Source: Acidobacteriaceae bacterium (GTDB lineage: Bacteria > Acidobacteriota > Terriglobia > Terriglobales > Acidobacteriaceae). Taken from it: DNA of 64,000 nt. The position numbers were made by a program, and so were the translations under genes. Shown one piece after another: positions 44,616 to 53,741 of the stretch (position 1 is the first letter of the stretch; each line of letters begins with the position of its first letter). Location of the stretch: the NCBI GenBank assembly GCA_903642235.1, contig CAHJWL010000007.1, positions 164,475-228,474 of the forward strand. Reading direction: 5' to 3'. The notes below the pieces were generated by a model. That model had not been told where the DNA came from, did not search any database, and saw only the letters and a program-made list of their open reading frames with translations.

Positions 44616-45977
44616 TTGGTAGATAGCCTGACGCCTCCTCGGGAGAGAGCTTTGGCATCGGTCGATAGCACCATCCAACTTGTTCACATACAGCAGCTTG
44701 ACGGCGCACAAACACTTGCCGTCGCACCCCCGGTTACAACGTGTGATGCCGGTTTGGCAGACGGGCCGTGGATCTTTGACGCGCTTCCGCCGAGTTACGG
44801 ACCCGGTGCTTCGGTCATGGACCTGATCCCAGCGAACGCACCGCGGCAGGGTGGGCTGCCGCAGGAGTATCGCACCGCAACGTCAGCCGAACTTGATCTG
44901 CGTATCCGAGCCGCGCGACACGCTCTGGGCGACCGGGCTGTGATTCTGGGACACTTCTACCAGCGCGACGAAGTGGTGCAATACGCCGATTTTGTCGGAG
45001 ACTCCTTCCAACTCGCGCAAGCGGCAAAGTCGCGATCCGCAGCGGAAGCGATTATCTTCTGCGGCGTGCACTTTATGGCGGAGACGGCGGACATGCTCTC
45101 TGGCCCGCACCAATCCGTCATCCTGCCCAACCTGGCGGCCGGCTGCTCAATGGCAGACATGGCGGATCTGGACTCCGTAGAGGAGTGCTGGGAGCAGCTG
45201 GAAGAGACCTTCGGAACGGCGCCAGATGCGGCCGGGCGTGTTCCGGTGGTGCCGGTCACGTATATGAACTCATCCGCGGCGCTGAAGGCATTCTGCGGCC
45301 GGCATGGTGGTATTGTGTGCACGTCATCGAATGCGAAGTTGGTACTGGCATGGGCGTTCGAGCGGGGGCAGCGCGTGCTGTTCTTTCCGGATCAGCATCT
45401 GGGCCGCAACACGGCAAAAGCAATGGGCGTGCCGCTGGCCCAGATGCCAATCTGGGATCCGCGTAAGCCGCTTGGTGGAAGTTCGGCCGAGACTCTGAAG
45501 AGCGCGCGCGTGCTGTTGTGGCATGGCTTCTGCTCGGTCCATAAGCGCTTTTCTGTCGAACAGATCGCGAAGGCACGTGCGAAGTGCCCGGGCGTGCGCG
45601 TGATTGTGCATCCGGAGTGCCCGATGGAGGTCGTCGACGCGGCGGACGAGTCAGGTTCGACGGATTACATCAAGAAGGCGGTCGAGGCAGCGGTGCCAGG
45701 CAGCGTGTTTGCACTCGGCACGGAGATCAATATGGTGCAGCGGCTCGCAAATGAACACCCGGAGCACACCATCTTTTGCCTGGACCCTGTTATCTGTCCC
45801 TGCTCGACGATGTACCGCATTCATCCGGGATACCTCGCGTGGGTGCTCGAGGCGCTGGAGCGGGGCGAGGTGCTGAATCAGATCACAGTCGATGAGTCAA
45901 CAGCGAGCCTCGCGCGGGTGGCGCTTGAGCGCATGCTGAGCCTCAAGCCGGCGACCTCCGCAGCAGGTGCGCGATGA
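44616..45977 (+). CDS. nadA: Quinolinate synthase
   Basis: A 453-residue iron-sulfur enzyme joining iminoaspartate and dihydroxyacetone phosphate to quinolinate. The active-site segment ILGHFYQRDEV, and the three cluster Cys in FCGVHF, HPECPMEV and VICPCSTM are present. The N-terminal ~60 residues are extra compared with typical NadA and the start is uncertain (TTG 44616 used; several other non-ATG starts are possible). First gene of a nadA-nadB-nadC-nifS operon; its ATGA overlap with nadB indicates coupled translation. Confidence 0.93.
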   Translation: MVDSLTPPRERALASVDSTIQLVHIQQLDGAQTLAVAPPVTTCDAGLADGPWIFDALPPSYGPGASVMDLIPANAPRQGGLPQEYRTATSAELDLRIRAARHALGDRAVILGHFYQRDEVVQYADFVGDSFQLAQAAKSRSAAEAIIFCGVHFMAETADMLSGPHQSVILPNLAAGCSMADMADLDSVEECWEQLEETFGTAPDAAGRVPVVPVTYMNSSAALKAFCGRHGGIVCTSSNAKLVLAWAFERGQRVLFFPDQHLGRNTAKAMGVPLAQMPIWDPRKPLGGSSAETLKSARVLLWHGFCSVHKRFSVEQIAKARAKCPGVRVIVHPECPMEVVDAADESGSTDYIKKAVEAAVPGSVFALGTEINMVQRLANEHPEHTIFCLDPVICPCSTMYRIHPGYLAWVLEALERGEVLNQITVDESTASLARVALERMLSLKPATSAAGAR

Positions 45978-47527
45978 AGCACGTGATCGTTGTCGGCAGT
46001 GGCATAGCGGGTCTGGTAGCGGCTCTGGAGACGAGCCGTGCTCATCGTTTGACGCTCGTGACCAAGGCGCAGCTTGCCGAGAGTAACACGCGATACGCGC
46101 AGGGTGGCATCGCGGCAGCTCTGTTCCACGACGACAGCGTCGAAGAGCATGTTGCCGACACGCTGCGCGCGGGGGCCGGACTGTGCGATCTCGGTGCAGT
46201 CGAGGTGCTCTGCTCTGAAGGACCGCAGCGCGTAAGGGACCTGATTGATCTCGGGGTTGTCTTCGATCAACGCAATGGTGAGCTGGCGCGAGCGCTTGAG
46301 GCAGCGCACTCCCGTGCACGGGTGCTCCACGCCGGCGGGGATGCTACTGGCCTCGCCATTGAGATGGCACTTGTCCGCGCGGTGCGAACAGCGCAAGCCG
46401 AGGGAACGATCACCGTGTTGGAGCACACCTTTGCGTGTGATCTTGTGCTCGGGGAGGAGCGTGTCGCAGGACTTGAGATTCTTGATGAGAGCGGTCTCCG
46501 GCAGGTCCTTGCCGCAGATGCCGTGATCCTGGCGAGCGGCGGTGCTGGACAGCTCTATCGCCATACGACAAACCCGAGTGTCGCAACCGGCGATGGAGTC
46601 GCTCTCGCGTTGCGCGCTGGAGCGGAGGTCGCGAATCTGGAGTTCTACCAGTTCCACCCCACCGCGCTTGCCCTGCCTGGAAACTTCCTTATCTCTGAGG
46701 CCGTACGTGGCGATGGCGCGGTCCTGCGAGACCTCGACGGCAATCGCTTCATGCTGGCGGTGCATGCCGGCGCAGAACTGGCGCCGCGGGACGTAGTCGC
46801 GCGCGGCATTGCGGCGCAGATGGCAAAGCAGAGCGGCCAACCGGTACTCCTCGATGCCACGGCACTCGGTTCGAAGTTCCTGACAGAACGCTTTCCCACC
46901 ATTGATGCGGCCTGCCGGCGTAACGGGCTCGACTGGTCAGAGGTGCCGATTCCGGTCACGCCGGCTGCGCATTACTGGATGGGTGGCGTGCGGACGGATA
47001 CATGGGGGCGCAGCTCACTCCCCGGTTTGTTTGCAGCGGGTGAGGTGGCCTGCACCGGTGTGCACGGAGCCAATCGGCTCGCATCGAACTCGCTTCTCGA
47101 GAGCCTCGTCTTTGCATGGCGCGCGGCACACCTTCTAACCCGATCCGCATGGCCGGTTGGTGCGGACTGGCCAGTACCGAACGTGCCAGGAAAGAATGTG
47201 TCTGTTGAAGACATGGGAGGGATTGTTGCAGGAGAGAAAGTGGATCGCACGGCTTTGCAGCAGTTGATGTGGAACGCTGCCGGGATCCAGCGAAGTGGCG
47301 GAGACCTTCGCGCGGCAGCGACACAGCTGGCTCGATGGTCTGGCGAGAGTATGAGTGCAACTTCGCTCGAAACGGCAAACCTGCTTGAGATTGCCCGTGC
47401 TGTCGTCGCATCTGCGCTGGCTCGCGAAGAATCGCGTGGAGCTCACTTCCGTGTGGACTTTCCGGAGCTTTCGTCTGCCTTCCAGCACGCCTCGATCTGT
47501 TCGCAGGCAGTCTCGGTTCCATGCTGA
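45974..47527 (+). CDS. nadB: L-aspartate oxidase
   Basis: A 517-residue flavoprotein making iminoaspartate from aspartate for NadA. FAD motif VVGSGIAGLVAALE, YAQGGIAAALFHDD, TNPSVATGDGVALAL, and ANRLASNSLLESLVFAWRAA are in the family order. ATG overlaps the nadA stop. Shares 7 bases with the nadC start at the end. Confidence 0.95.
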   Translation: MKHVIVVGSGIAGLVAALETSRAHRLTLVTKAQLAESNTRYAQGGIAAALFHDDSVEEHVADTLRAGAGLCDLGAVEVLCSEGPQRVRDLIDLGVVFDQRNGELARALEAAHSRARVLHAGGDATGLAIEMALVRAVRTAQAEGTITVLEHTFACDLVLGEERVAGLEILDESGLRQVLAADAVILASGGAGQLYRHTTNPSVATGDGVALALRAGAEVANLEFYQFHPTALALPGNFLISEAVRGDGAVLRDLDGNRFMLAVHAGAELAPRDVVARGIAAQMAKQSGQPVLLDATALGSKFLTERFPTIDAACRRNGLDWSEVPIPVTPAAHYWMGGVRTDTWGRSSLPGLFAAGEVACTGVHGANRLASNSLLESLVFAWRAAHLLTRSAWPVGADWPVPNVPGKNVSVEDMGGIVAGEKVDRTALQQLMWNAAGIQRSGGDLRAAATQLARWSGESMSATSLETANLLEIARAVVASALAREESRGAHFRVDFPELSSAFQHASICSQAVSVPC

Positions 47528-48411
47528 GTTCACCTTCATTTCCAGCGCCCATGAGCGCCGACAGCATCGACCGTGTCGTTGGGATGGCGCTGCTCGAGGA
47601 CGCTCCCTGGGGAGACCTGACCTCGCAGACTTTGATCCCCGAGACTGCCATGATGACAGCGCATCTGGTCGCACGTGAAGCCGGTGTGCAGAGTGGGTCG
47701 GCGGTCTTCATCGCTGCCATGTCCCTTACAGACGATTCGATTCGAACTGACTTCCATGTGGCCGACGGACAGACCTTTGAGGAGGGAGCCTCGCTCGCTA
47801 GGATCTCAGGCCCCGCACGTTCGGTGCTGCAGGCTGAGCGCATCGCCTTGAATTTCATCCAGCGGCTCTCAGGCATTGCCACGTTGACAGCGAAGTTTGT
47901 CGCGGAGACTACGGGCACACGCGCTCGCATCGTAGATACCCGCAAGACGACACCGGGGTTGCGGCTCTTTGAGCGCTATGCGGTGCGTTGTGGCGGCGGC
48001 TACAACCATCGGTTCTCTCTTTCGGATGCCGTGATGGCGAAGGACAATCATCTTGCGATCCTGCTTGCGGACGGAACAAAGACCCTGACCGAAGCGTTGC
48101 TCGCAGTGCGCGCCAGGCTGCCGCACACTGCTCACTTCGAGGTAGAGGTTGATCGCGCGGATCAGATCGAGCCGGTGCTTGCAGCCGGTGTCGATACCAT
48201 CATGCTCGACAACTTTGCTCTTGCTGATCTGCGCGCGGGGGTGCAGCAGATAGCCGGACGAGCCCTGGTGGAAGCAAGCGGAATGGTGCGTCTGGAAGCG
48301 GTGCGGGCGATTGCAGAAACAGGGGTCGATGTCATCTCGGTAGGTGCCTTGACCCACAGCGTTCGGTCGCTTGATCTGGGACTGGATGTCCGGATGGGAA
48401 CGTCTCAATGA
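47521..48411 (+). CDS. nadC: Nicotinate-nucleotide pyrophosphorylase
   Basis: A 296-residue enzyme that converts quinolinate and PRPP to nicotinate mononucleotide. Signatures: EDAPWGDLTSQTL, NFIQRLSGIATLT, DTRKTTPGLR, RCGGGYNHRFSLSDAVMAKDNH and EASGMV. Overlaps nadB by 7 and nifS by 4 bases. Confidence 0.96.
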   Translation: MLSSPSFPAPMSADSIDRVVGMALLEDAPWGDLTSQTLIPETAMMTAHLVAREAGVQSGSAVFIAAMSLTDDSIRTDFHVADGQTFEEGASLARISGPARSVLQAERIALNFIQRLSGIATLTAKFVAETTGTRARIVDTRKTTPGLRLFERYAVRCGGGYNHRFSLSDAVMAKDNHLAILLADGTKTLTEALLAVRARLPHTAHFEVEVDRADQIEPVLAAGVDTIMLDNFALADLRAGVQQIAGRALVEASGMVRLEAVRAIAETGVDVISVGALTHSVRSLDLGLDVRMGTSQ

Positions 48412-49550
48412 TCTATCTGGATGCTGCCGCAACAACACCGGTTCGACGCGAGGTGCTCGAAGCAATGTGGCCCTATCTCACAGGGAACTTCGGCAATCCG
48501 TCCAGCCGTCACTCTCTCGGCGAGCAGGCCGCAGAGACGCTGGCCGCTGCGAGGGCGAGTGTGGCGAGGAGTCTCGGATCCCGCGCCAGTGAGATCATCT
48601 TTACGTCAGGTGGAACGGAAGCTGACAATCTGGCGATCAAGGGCATTGCTTTAGCGACGCCGCGAGGTCGCCACATCGTGACTACGCCGATCGAGCATGA
48701 GGCCGTGCTGGAATCGTGCGATTACCTGCGACGACACCACGGGTTTCGCGTGTCGCAGATTACGGTGGATCACGCAGGCAGGATCGATCTCGAGGAGTTG
48801 GGGTCCACCCTCACTGCGGAGACGACGCTGTGCTCCGTGATGCTCGCAAACAATGAGGTCGGAACGATCCAGCCAATCGATCGCATTGTGCAGATCGCCC
48901 ATGCGGGGAACGTGCCGGTGCATACAGATGCTGTGCAGGCCGCTGGATCGCTGCCGCTCAATGTGCGATTCATGGACGTGGACGCCATGACTCTGGCCGG
49001 GCACAAGCTGGGTGCGCCCAAGGGCACGGGCGTGCTCTACCTGCGTGGCCGTCTGCCGGCGGAGCCCGTGTTGCACGGTGGCGGCCAGGAGCGTGGACGC
49101 CGGTCCGGAACAGAAAATGTTGCGGGCGCTGTTGGATTTGCGCTGGCATTGGAACTCGCCACAAAGTCCCAGCAGGAGCGAGCACGTCACCTGCGGGCGT
49201 TGCGCGATGAATTGATTCACGGGGTTTTAGACGGGGTTCCGGACGCTGTACTCACGGGAGACGTACAGGATCGTCTCCCGAACAGCGCGTCCTTTTGTTT
49301 CCCCGGTACCAGCGGGGAGTCGGTGCTGTTGCAGTTGGAGGAGCGAGGGGTTCTTTGCTCAAGCGGATCTGCGTGCGCTGCGGGCAGCGACCAGCCATCG
49401 CATGTGCTGCTTTCCATGGGGTTTGCACCGGAGGTGGCACAGACGGCCGTACGCTTCACACTTGGAGATACAACCACCAGGGAGCAGATCCAGAGCTCGA
49501 TCCGTGCCGTCCAGGAGGCTTGCGCTGCAGTTCATGCAATCGGGTCCTGA
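48408..49550 (+). CDS. nifS: Cysteine desulfurase (NifS/IscS-like)
   Basis: A 380-residue PLP enzyme releasing sulfur from cysteine. MIYLDAAATTPVRREVLEAM start, FTSGGTEADNLAIKG, PLP-binding Lys in LAGHKLGAPKGTG and catalytic Cys in VLCSSGSACAAGS. Position after nadABC with a 4-base overlap suggests it feeds the NadA [4Fe-4S] cluster, as known for NifS-like partners of NadA in other bacteria. No IscU or SufU is adjacent. Confidence 0.92.
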   Translation: MIYLDAAATTPVRREVLEAMWPYLTGNFGNPSSRHSLGEQAAETLAAARASVARSLGSRASEIIFTSGGTEADNLAIKGIALATPRGRHIVTTPIEHEAVLESCDYLRRHHGFRVSQITVDHAGRIDLEELGSTLTAETTLCSVMLANNEVGTIQPIDRIVQIAHAGNVPVHTDAVQAAGSLPLNVRFMDVDAMTLAGHKLGAPKGTGVLYLRGRLPAEPVLHGGGQERGRRSGTENVAGAVGFALALELATKSQQERARHLRALRDELIHGVLDGVPDAVLTGDVQDRLPNSASFCFPGTSGESVLLQLEERGVLCSSGSACAAGSDQPSHVLLSMGFAPEVAQTAVRFTLGDTTTREQIQSSIRAVQEACAAVHAIGS

Positions 49551-49785
49551 GCTGCTCCGGCAGGCGCTTGATGGTCATGCTGCAGGGCTCTTGCCGTGCG
49601 AAGAGCTGCCTCCGCCGGAAGCGTGCAAAGCAGGAAGGAGGCTGCGCATCCAACTCCCCATAAGGCATGTGGCGACGGCCCGCAAGGTGCTTCCCGACGA
49701 GTGCCGTCTCCACGCCTTCAGCGCACAATCTGCCACTCGTGTTTCACTAAGAGAGCACTCAGCCCCAGAGATACAGAAGGAATAG
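49534..49785 (+). CDS. Possible small protein overlapping the nifS end
   Basis: An 83-codon frame from ATG 49534, overlapping the nifS 3' end by 17 bases, with a short Pro/Leu/Glu-rich sequence (LLPCEELPPPEACKAG). A GGAGG lies 17 bases upstream, farther than normal. No family recognised. It stops 6 bases before the GH13-like gene. It might be a real coupling ORF or simply a random open stretch. Confidence 0.3.
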   Translation: MQSGPELLRQALDGHAAGLLPCEELPPPEACKAGRRLRIQLPIRHVATARKVLPDECRLHAFSAQSATRVSLREHSAPEIQKE

Positions 49786-49791
49786 TCAAGC

Positions 49792-52700
49792 ATGGAATTT
49801 CATATCTCCCGCGCCTTTCGAGAGAAGCTTGCAGTCGATGATCTTCTCTTCGAGTTCGACGGCAACGTGATCTTTGGCGATGTTGCTGCGAGCCGCAGGC
49901 TGGCGGCCAAGTGGAATGCCGTCCGGGAGGCTTCGCACATTGTCGGGCCCGACCTGGCGAAGCAGACGGCAGACGTGGTAAACGCAGGCGCTCTGTTCGC
50001 AATGGGCCTGATTGACGAGTTGAGTCACGCCATGGTCGCCCGCTTCCGCGAGGAGCGCGATCCTGCGGTCATAACAGAGGCGCTCCGCTGGTTCAGCACA
50101 CAGTTGCCGGCCGCTGAGATTGCCAAGATATTGCACTCCTTTTCAGAGCAGTTTCCGACGGTGGCCATCTTTCGCGGTGAACTGACAGTCGACGAGTGGC
50201 TCGCGCAGACGACTGGCAACATGACGCACCGCGAGGCGGCTTTTGAAGAGCTTCTTCTGCTTTGGCTGGCAAACATCAACCCTGCATTTCGTCCCTTCCG
50301 CGAGCTATTCGACGACCGGCCGCTCACCACGCAGACGTCGTATGGGAAGGTCACGGATCGACTCAATGACTATTTCGCAACGCGACCGATGTGGAGCCCC
50401 GAAGCAGGCACCCTGCTGGATGTGTTGCGCGCACCAATGCTCGCAGCGCCTGAGTCGCTCTCCGCACAGCTCGACTTTATTCGTGAACGCTGGGCCCCGT
50501 ACCTGGGCGAAAATCTGCGGCGAACATTGCTTGCCATCGACGTACTCCGCGAAGAAGATATCGCGATCTGGATGCGCTTTCACCCGCCGGTACCAGGAAG
50601 ATCTGGTGGTCGAGACGGCCAGGACTTCGCTGCCGCAGGCTTTGTTGGCGATGAGTTCATCGGCTTTGCGGAGGCAGAGGCTCGTCGCAGGCGGTACGCC
50701 ACGGATCATCAGGCGCCGCTGAACGAGTATGAGGCCTTCAGCGAGGATCAGGCATGGATGCCGACTGTCGTTCTGATGGCGAAGAGTACCTATGTATGGC
50801 TCGAGCAGCTGTCGAAGAAGTATGGTCGGCACATTCATCGTTTGGACCAGATTCCGGATGAAGAGCTACGGCTGCTGGCACAACGCGGGATGACAGGTCT
50901 GTGGCTGATCGGACTCTGGGAGCGCAGCATTGCCTCGCGGACGATCAAGCGCTTGCGTGGGCAGGAGGACTCGGTCGCCTCCGCGTACTCACTAAAGGAT
51001 TATCAGATTGCCGAAGATCTGGGCGGTTCTGGCGCATATGAAACTTTGCGCGACCGTGCAGCCGCAGCAGGAATCCGGCTCGCCAGCGACATGGTGCCGA
51101 ACCACATGGGCATCGATTCCAACTGGGTCATTGAACATCCCGACTGGTTCATCTCGAGGCCGGAGAGCCCGTTTCCGTCCTACAGCTTCGAGGGACCCGA
51201 TCTGTCGAGTGATTCGCGCGTCGAGATCAAGATTGAAGATCACTACTTCGACCAGACAGATGCGGCAGTCGTCTTCCGGCTGCGTCAGCAGAACAGCGGC
51301 GACACCCGCTTTGTTTACCACGGCAATGACGGCACAACCTTTGCCTGGAACGACACGGCCCAACTGGACTACTCAAAGGCGTATGTGCGCGAGCATGTCA
51401 TCCAGGCGATCCTTCACGTCGCCCGCTTGTTCCCGATCATTCGCTTTGATGCTGCGATGACACTTGCAAAACGGCATGTGCAGCGGCTTTGGTTTCCTTT
51501 GCCAGGCGTCGGTGGCTCTATCCCATCGCGTGCTGAGGCCGCCATGACACAGGAGGACTTCGACGCTCTGATGCCGCATGAGTTCTGGCGCGAGGTCGTC
51601 GATCGCGTTGCGGTTGAGGTGCCGGGGACGTTGCTGCTTGCTGAGGCCTTCTGGATGCTCGAAGGATATTTTGTCCGCACACTGGGCATGCACCGCGTCT
51701 ATAACAGCGCATTTATGAACATGCTGCGCGATGAAGAGAACGCAAAATATCGGTCCTATCTGAAAAAGACTATTGAGTTCGACCCTGACATCTTGAAGCG
51801 GTATGTCAACTTCATGTCGAACCCAGACGAGCGCACAACGATCGACCAGTTCGGTTCAGGCGATAAGTGTTTCGGCGTGGCTACTCTCATGTCGACCCTG
51901 CCCGGGCTGCCTATGTTCGGCCATGGTCAGATCGAAGGCTACACAGAGCGTTACGGCATGGAGTACAAGCGCGCACGCATGGATGAGTGGCCCAATGAAA
52001 GTCTGGCCGCGCGGCACCAGCAGGAGATCGCCCCGCTGCTGAAGCGCCGGCATGTCTTTGCGGAGAGCGCCAACTTCGTCATGTACGACTTCTGGACGGA
52101 GCACGGTACGGTGGATGAGAACGTCTTTGCCTATTCGAATCGATCCGGAAGCGATCGTGCCCTTATCCTCTATAACAACACTTACGGCAGCACACGCGGA
52201 ACGGTCCATACCTCCGTCGCATTTATGGAGAAATACACTGGCCAACTGCGGCAGCGCCAGCTTCGCGAGGCGATGAACCTGCGATCAGATGATTCCACGA
52301 TCATCGGGTACCACGATGCCGCGCGTGGACTTGCCTTTTTACGCCGTTCCCGTGATTTCGATCACCACGGTCTCACGATGGAGCTGCGGGGATATCAGTA
52401 CGTAGTCCTCCAGGACTTCCGCGAATTGCAGACAACCGCGGAGCATCCTTGGGATCAACTCTGCGAGGCCCTGCAGGGCGCTGGTGTTCACAATCTAGAG
52501 GAGTCACTCTCGAAGCTGCGACTTCGACCTTTGCACGAAGCGCTGCGACAGATTCTGAATCGTGAGCAAATCCAGATCCTGGTGCAGGTCGCGCAGGAGC
52601 ATGCGTCCAGCTCGGCAAAAACTCTTGCCGGTGAAGGTAAACAGGAAGAGAAAGCTCTGAAGGCGACAGCAGGGAAGGCTGTGCCGAGCACTGAAGACCG

Positions 52701-53628
52701 TCTCAAAGTCGTAGCGGGCGCCGCAACACTCTTCTTCGAGCAACTGCAGCAGTTCGCAGCTGCTGATGAGGGCGCACTTGCGTCAGCACCGCCCGACTCC
52801 GCTTCCCGGTCTGTGACAACACTGCATTACCTCTTACAGGCTGCTGCGGAGCTCCCAGCGATTGGACAGACGTTTTCGCCTGTGTGGCCGCCTTCGGTTC
52901 GCAGCATGCTTCCGGGCTCCTCTGTCGCGACGACTGCAGCCATCTGGGCACCGGTGCTTGCATGGGCGGTTCTGCATGCATCGGAGACGCTGGTCACACC
53001 GGAACTCTTCGATCACCTGCAGCTCCGCGCCGCGCTCGCGGAGATTCTTTCCTCGCTGGAACTGCACGGGGACGATGCATGGCGGTTCGCGGCGCGTGTT
53101 CGTCTCCTGCTCGCGCCAGGTGGAAGTACCGCTGCAGACTCACTGGGGTCCGCAGCCTTCTGGCAGGACGGCGATGTGCGTTGGCTTGCAGGGATCAATC
53201 ATTCGAACGGCATTCGTTACATGAACAAGGAACAGTTTGGAGAGCTTCTAAGCTGGCTTACGTTGCCGACTCTCCTGGCGCTCCTTGAAGAGAAACCGAC
53301 GTCTTCGCTGCAGGCGGTTGAAGCGATCGTTGCACGTGCAAGCTCCGTTGCAGAGAAGGCGGGCTACGATGTCGATCGCTTTCTCCTGCTGTGGAACGAA
53401 CCCGTTGCTGAAACGCCATCAAGTCGGCCAACCACCGCTCAGGAGATCTCGACCGCCGTCTCAGCAGGACAGCAGAGAGCGACAAATTTCGTGTCGCAAA
53501 AGAGCTCGCCGGCTGCTGTCATTGAGGCGAACGAAGAGGGTTCTATGCCGGACAGACGACTGAACGGCTCGTCTAAGACCGCCATGGCGGAGACGCTGCG
53601 ATCTATAAAGAACAAACGCAAACACTGA
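49792..53628 (+). CDS. Very large GH13-like (alpha-amylase fold) protein
   Basis: A 1278-residue cytosolic protein. Residues ~1-340 are helical with no recognised domain. Residues ~340-850 form a GH13-like barrel: region I ASDMVPNHMG (Asp433), nucleophile Asp553 in IRFDAAM, acid/base Glu618 in LLLAEAFWM, and Asp679 in MSNPDERTT where canonical enzymes have a His-Asp pair. Residues ~850-1278 have a beta domain, then helices with a Lys/Glu-rich linker (~945-975) and a basic C-terminus. AAGGAA lies before the ATG. The specificity is unknown. The family is unusual in size and in region IV, so it may act on a phosphorylated or special alpha-glucan. The frame is intact over 3.8 kb. Confidence 0.8.
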   Translation: MEFHISRAFREKLAVDDLLFEFDGNVIFGDVAASRRLAAKWNAVREASHIVGPDLAKQTADVVNAGALFAMGLIDELSHAMVARFREERDPAVITEALRWFSTQLPAAEIAKILHSFSEQFPTVAIFRGELTVDEWLAQTTGNMTHREAAFEELLLLWLANINPAFRPFRELFDDRPLTTQTSYGKVTDRLNDYFATRPMWSPEAGTLLDVLRAPMLAAPESLSAQLDFIRERWAPYLGENLRRTLLAIDVLREEDIAIWMRFHPPVPGRSGGRDGQDFAAAGFVGDEFIGFAEAEARRRRYATDHQAPLNEYEAFSEDQAWMPTVVLMAKSTYVWLEQLSKKYGRHIHRLDQIPDEELRLLAQRGMTGLWLIGLWERSIASRTIKRLRGQEDSVASAYSLKDYQIAEDLGGSGAYETLRDRAAAAGIRLASDMVPNHMGIDSNWVIEHPDWFISRPESPFPSYSFEGPDLSSDSRVEIKIEDHYFDQTDAAVVFRLRQQNSGDTRFVYHGNDGTTFAWNDTAQLDYSKAYVREHVIQAILHVARLFPIIRFDAAMTLAKRHVQRLWFPLPGVGGSIPSRAEAAMTQEDFDALMPHEFWREVVDRVAVEVPGTLLLAEAFWMLEGYFVRTLGMHRVYNSAFMNMLRDEENAKYRSYLKKTIEFDPDILKRYVNFMSNPDERTTIDQFGSGDKCFGVATLMSTLPGLPMFGHGQIEGYTERYGMEYKRARMDEWPNESLAARHQQEIAPLLKRRHVFAESANFVMYDFWTEHGTVDENVFAYSNRSGSDRALILYNNTYGSTRGTVHTSVAFMEKYTGQLRQRQLREAMNLRSDDSTIIGYHDAARGLAFLRRSRDFDHHGLTMELRGYQYVVLQDFRELQTTAEHPWDQLCEALQGAGVHNLEESLSKLRLRPLHEALRQILNREQIQILVQVAQEHASSSAKTLAGEGKQEEKALKATAGKAVPSTEDRLKVVAGAATLFFEQLQQFAAADEGALASAPPDSASRSVTTLHYLLQAAAELPAIGQTFSPVWPPSVRSMLPGSSVATTAAIWAPVLAWAVLHASETLVTPELFDHLQLRAALAEILSSLELHGDDAWRFAARVRLLLAPGGSTAADSLGSAAFWQDGDVRWLAGINHSNGIRYMNKEQFGELLSWLTLPTLLALLEEKPTSSLQAVEAIVARASSVAEKAGYDVDRFLLLWNEPVAETPSSRPTTAQEISTAVSAGQQRATNFVSQKSSPAAVIEANEEGSMPDRRLNGSSKTAMAETLRSIKNKRKH

Positions 53629-53741
53629 GTGTTTGCCTTCGAACGCAGCCTGGCGAGAGCGATCAGCGCTACACGTCACATGGCTTGCCGAAGTGTGATT
53701 ACATGGGAACGCACGAAATCTCTTCAGAGTGCAGGAGCATC

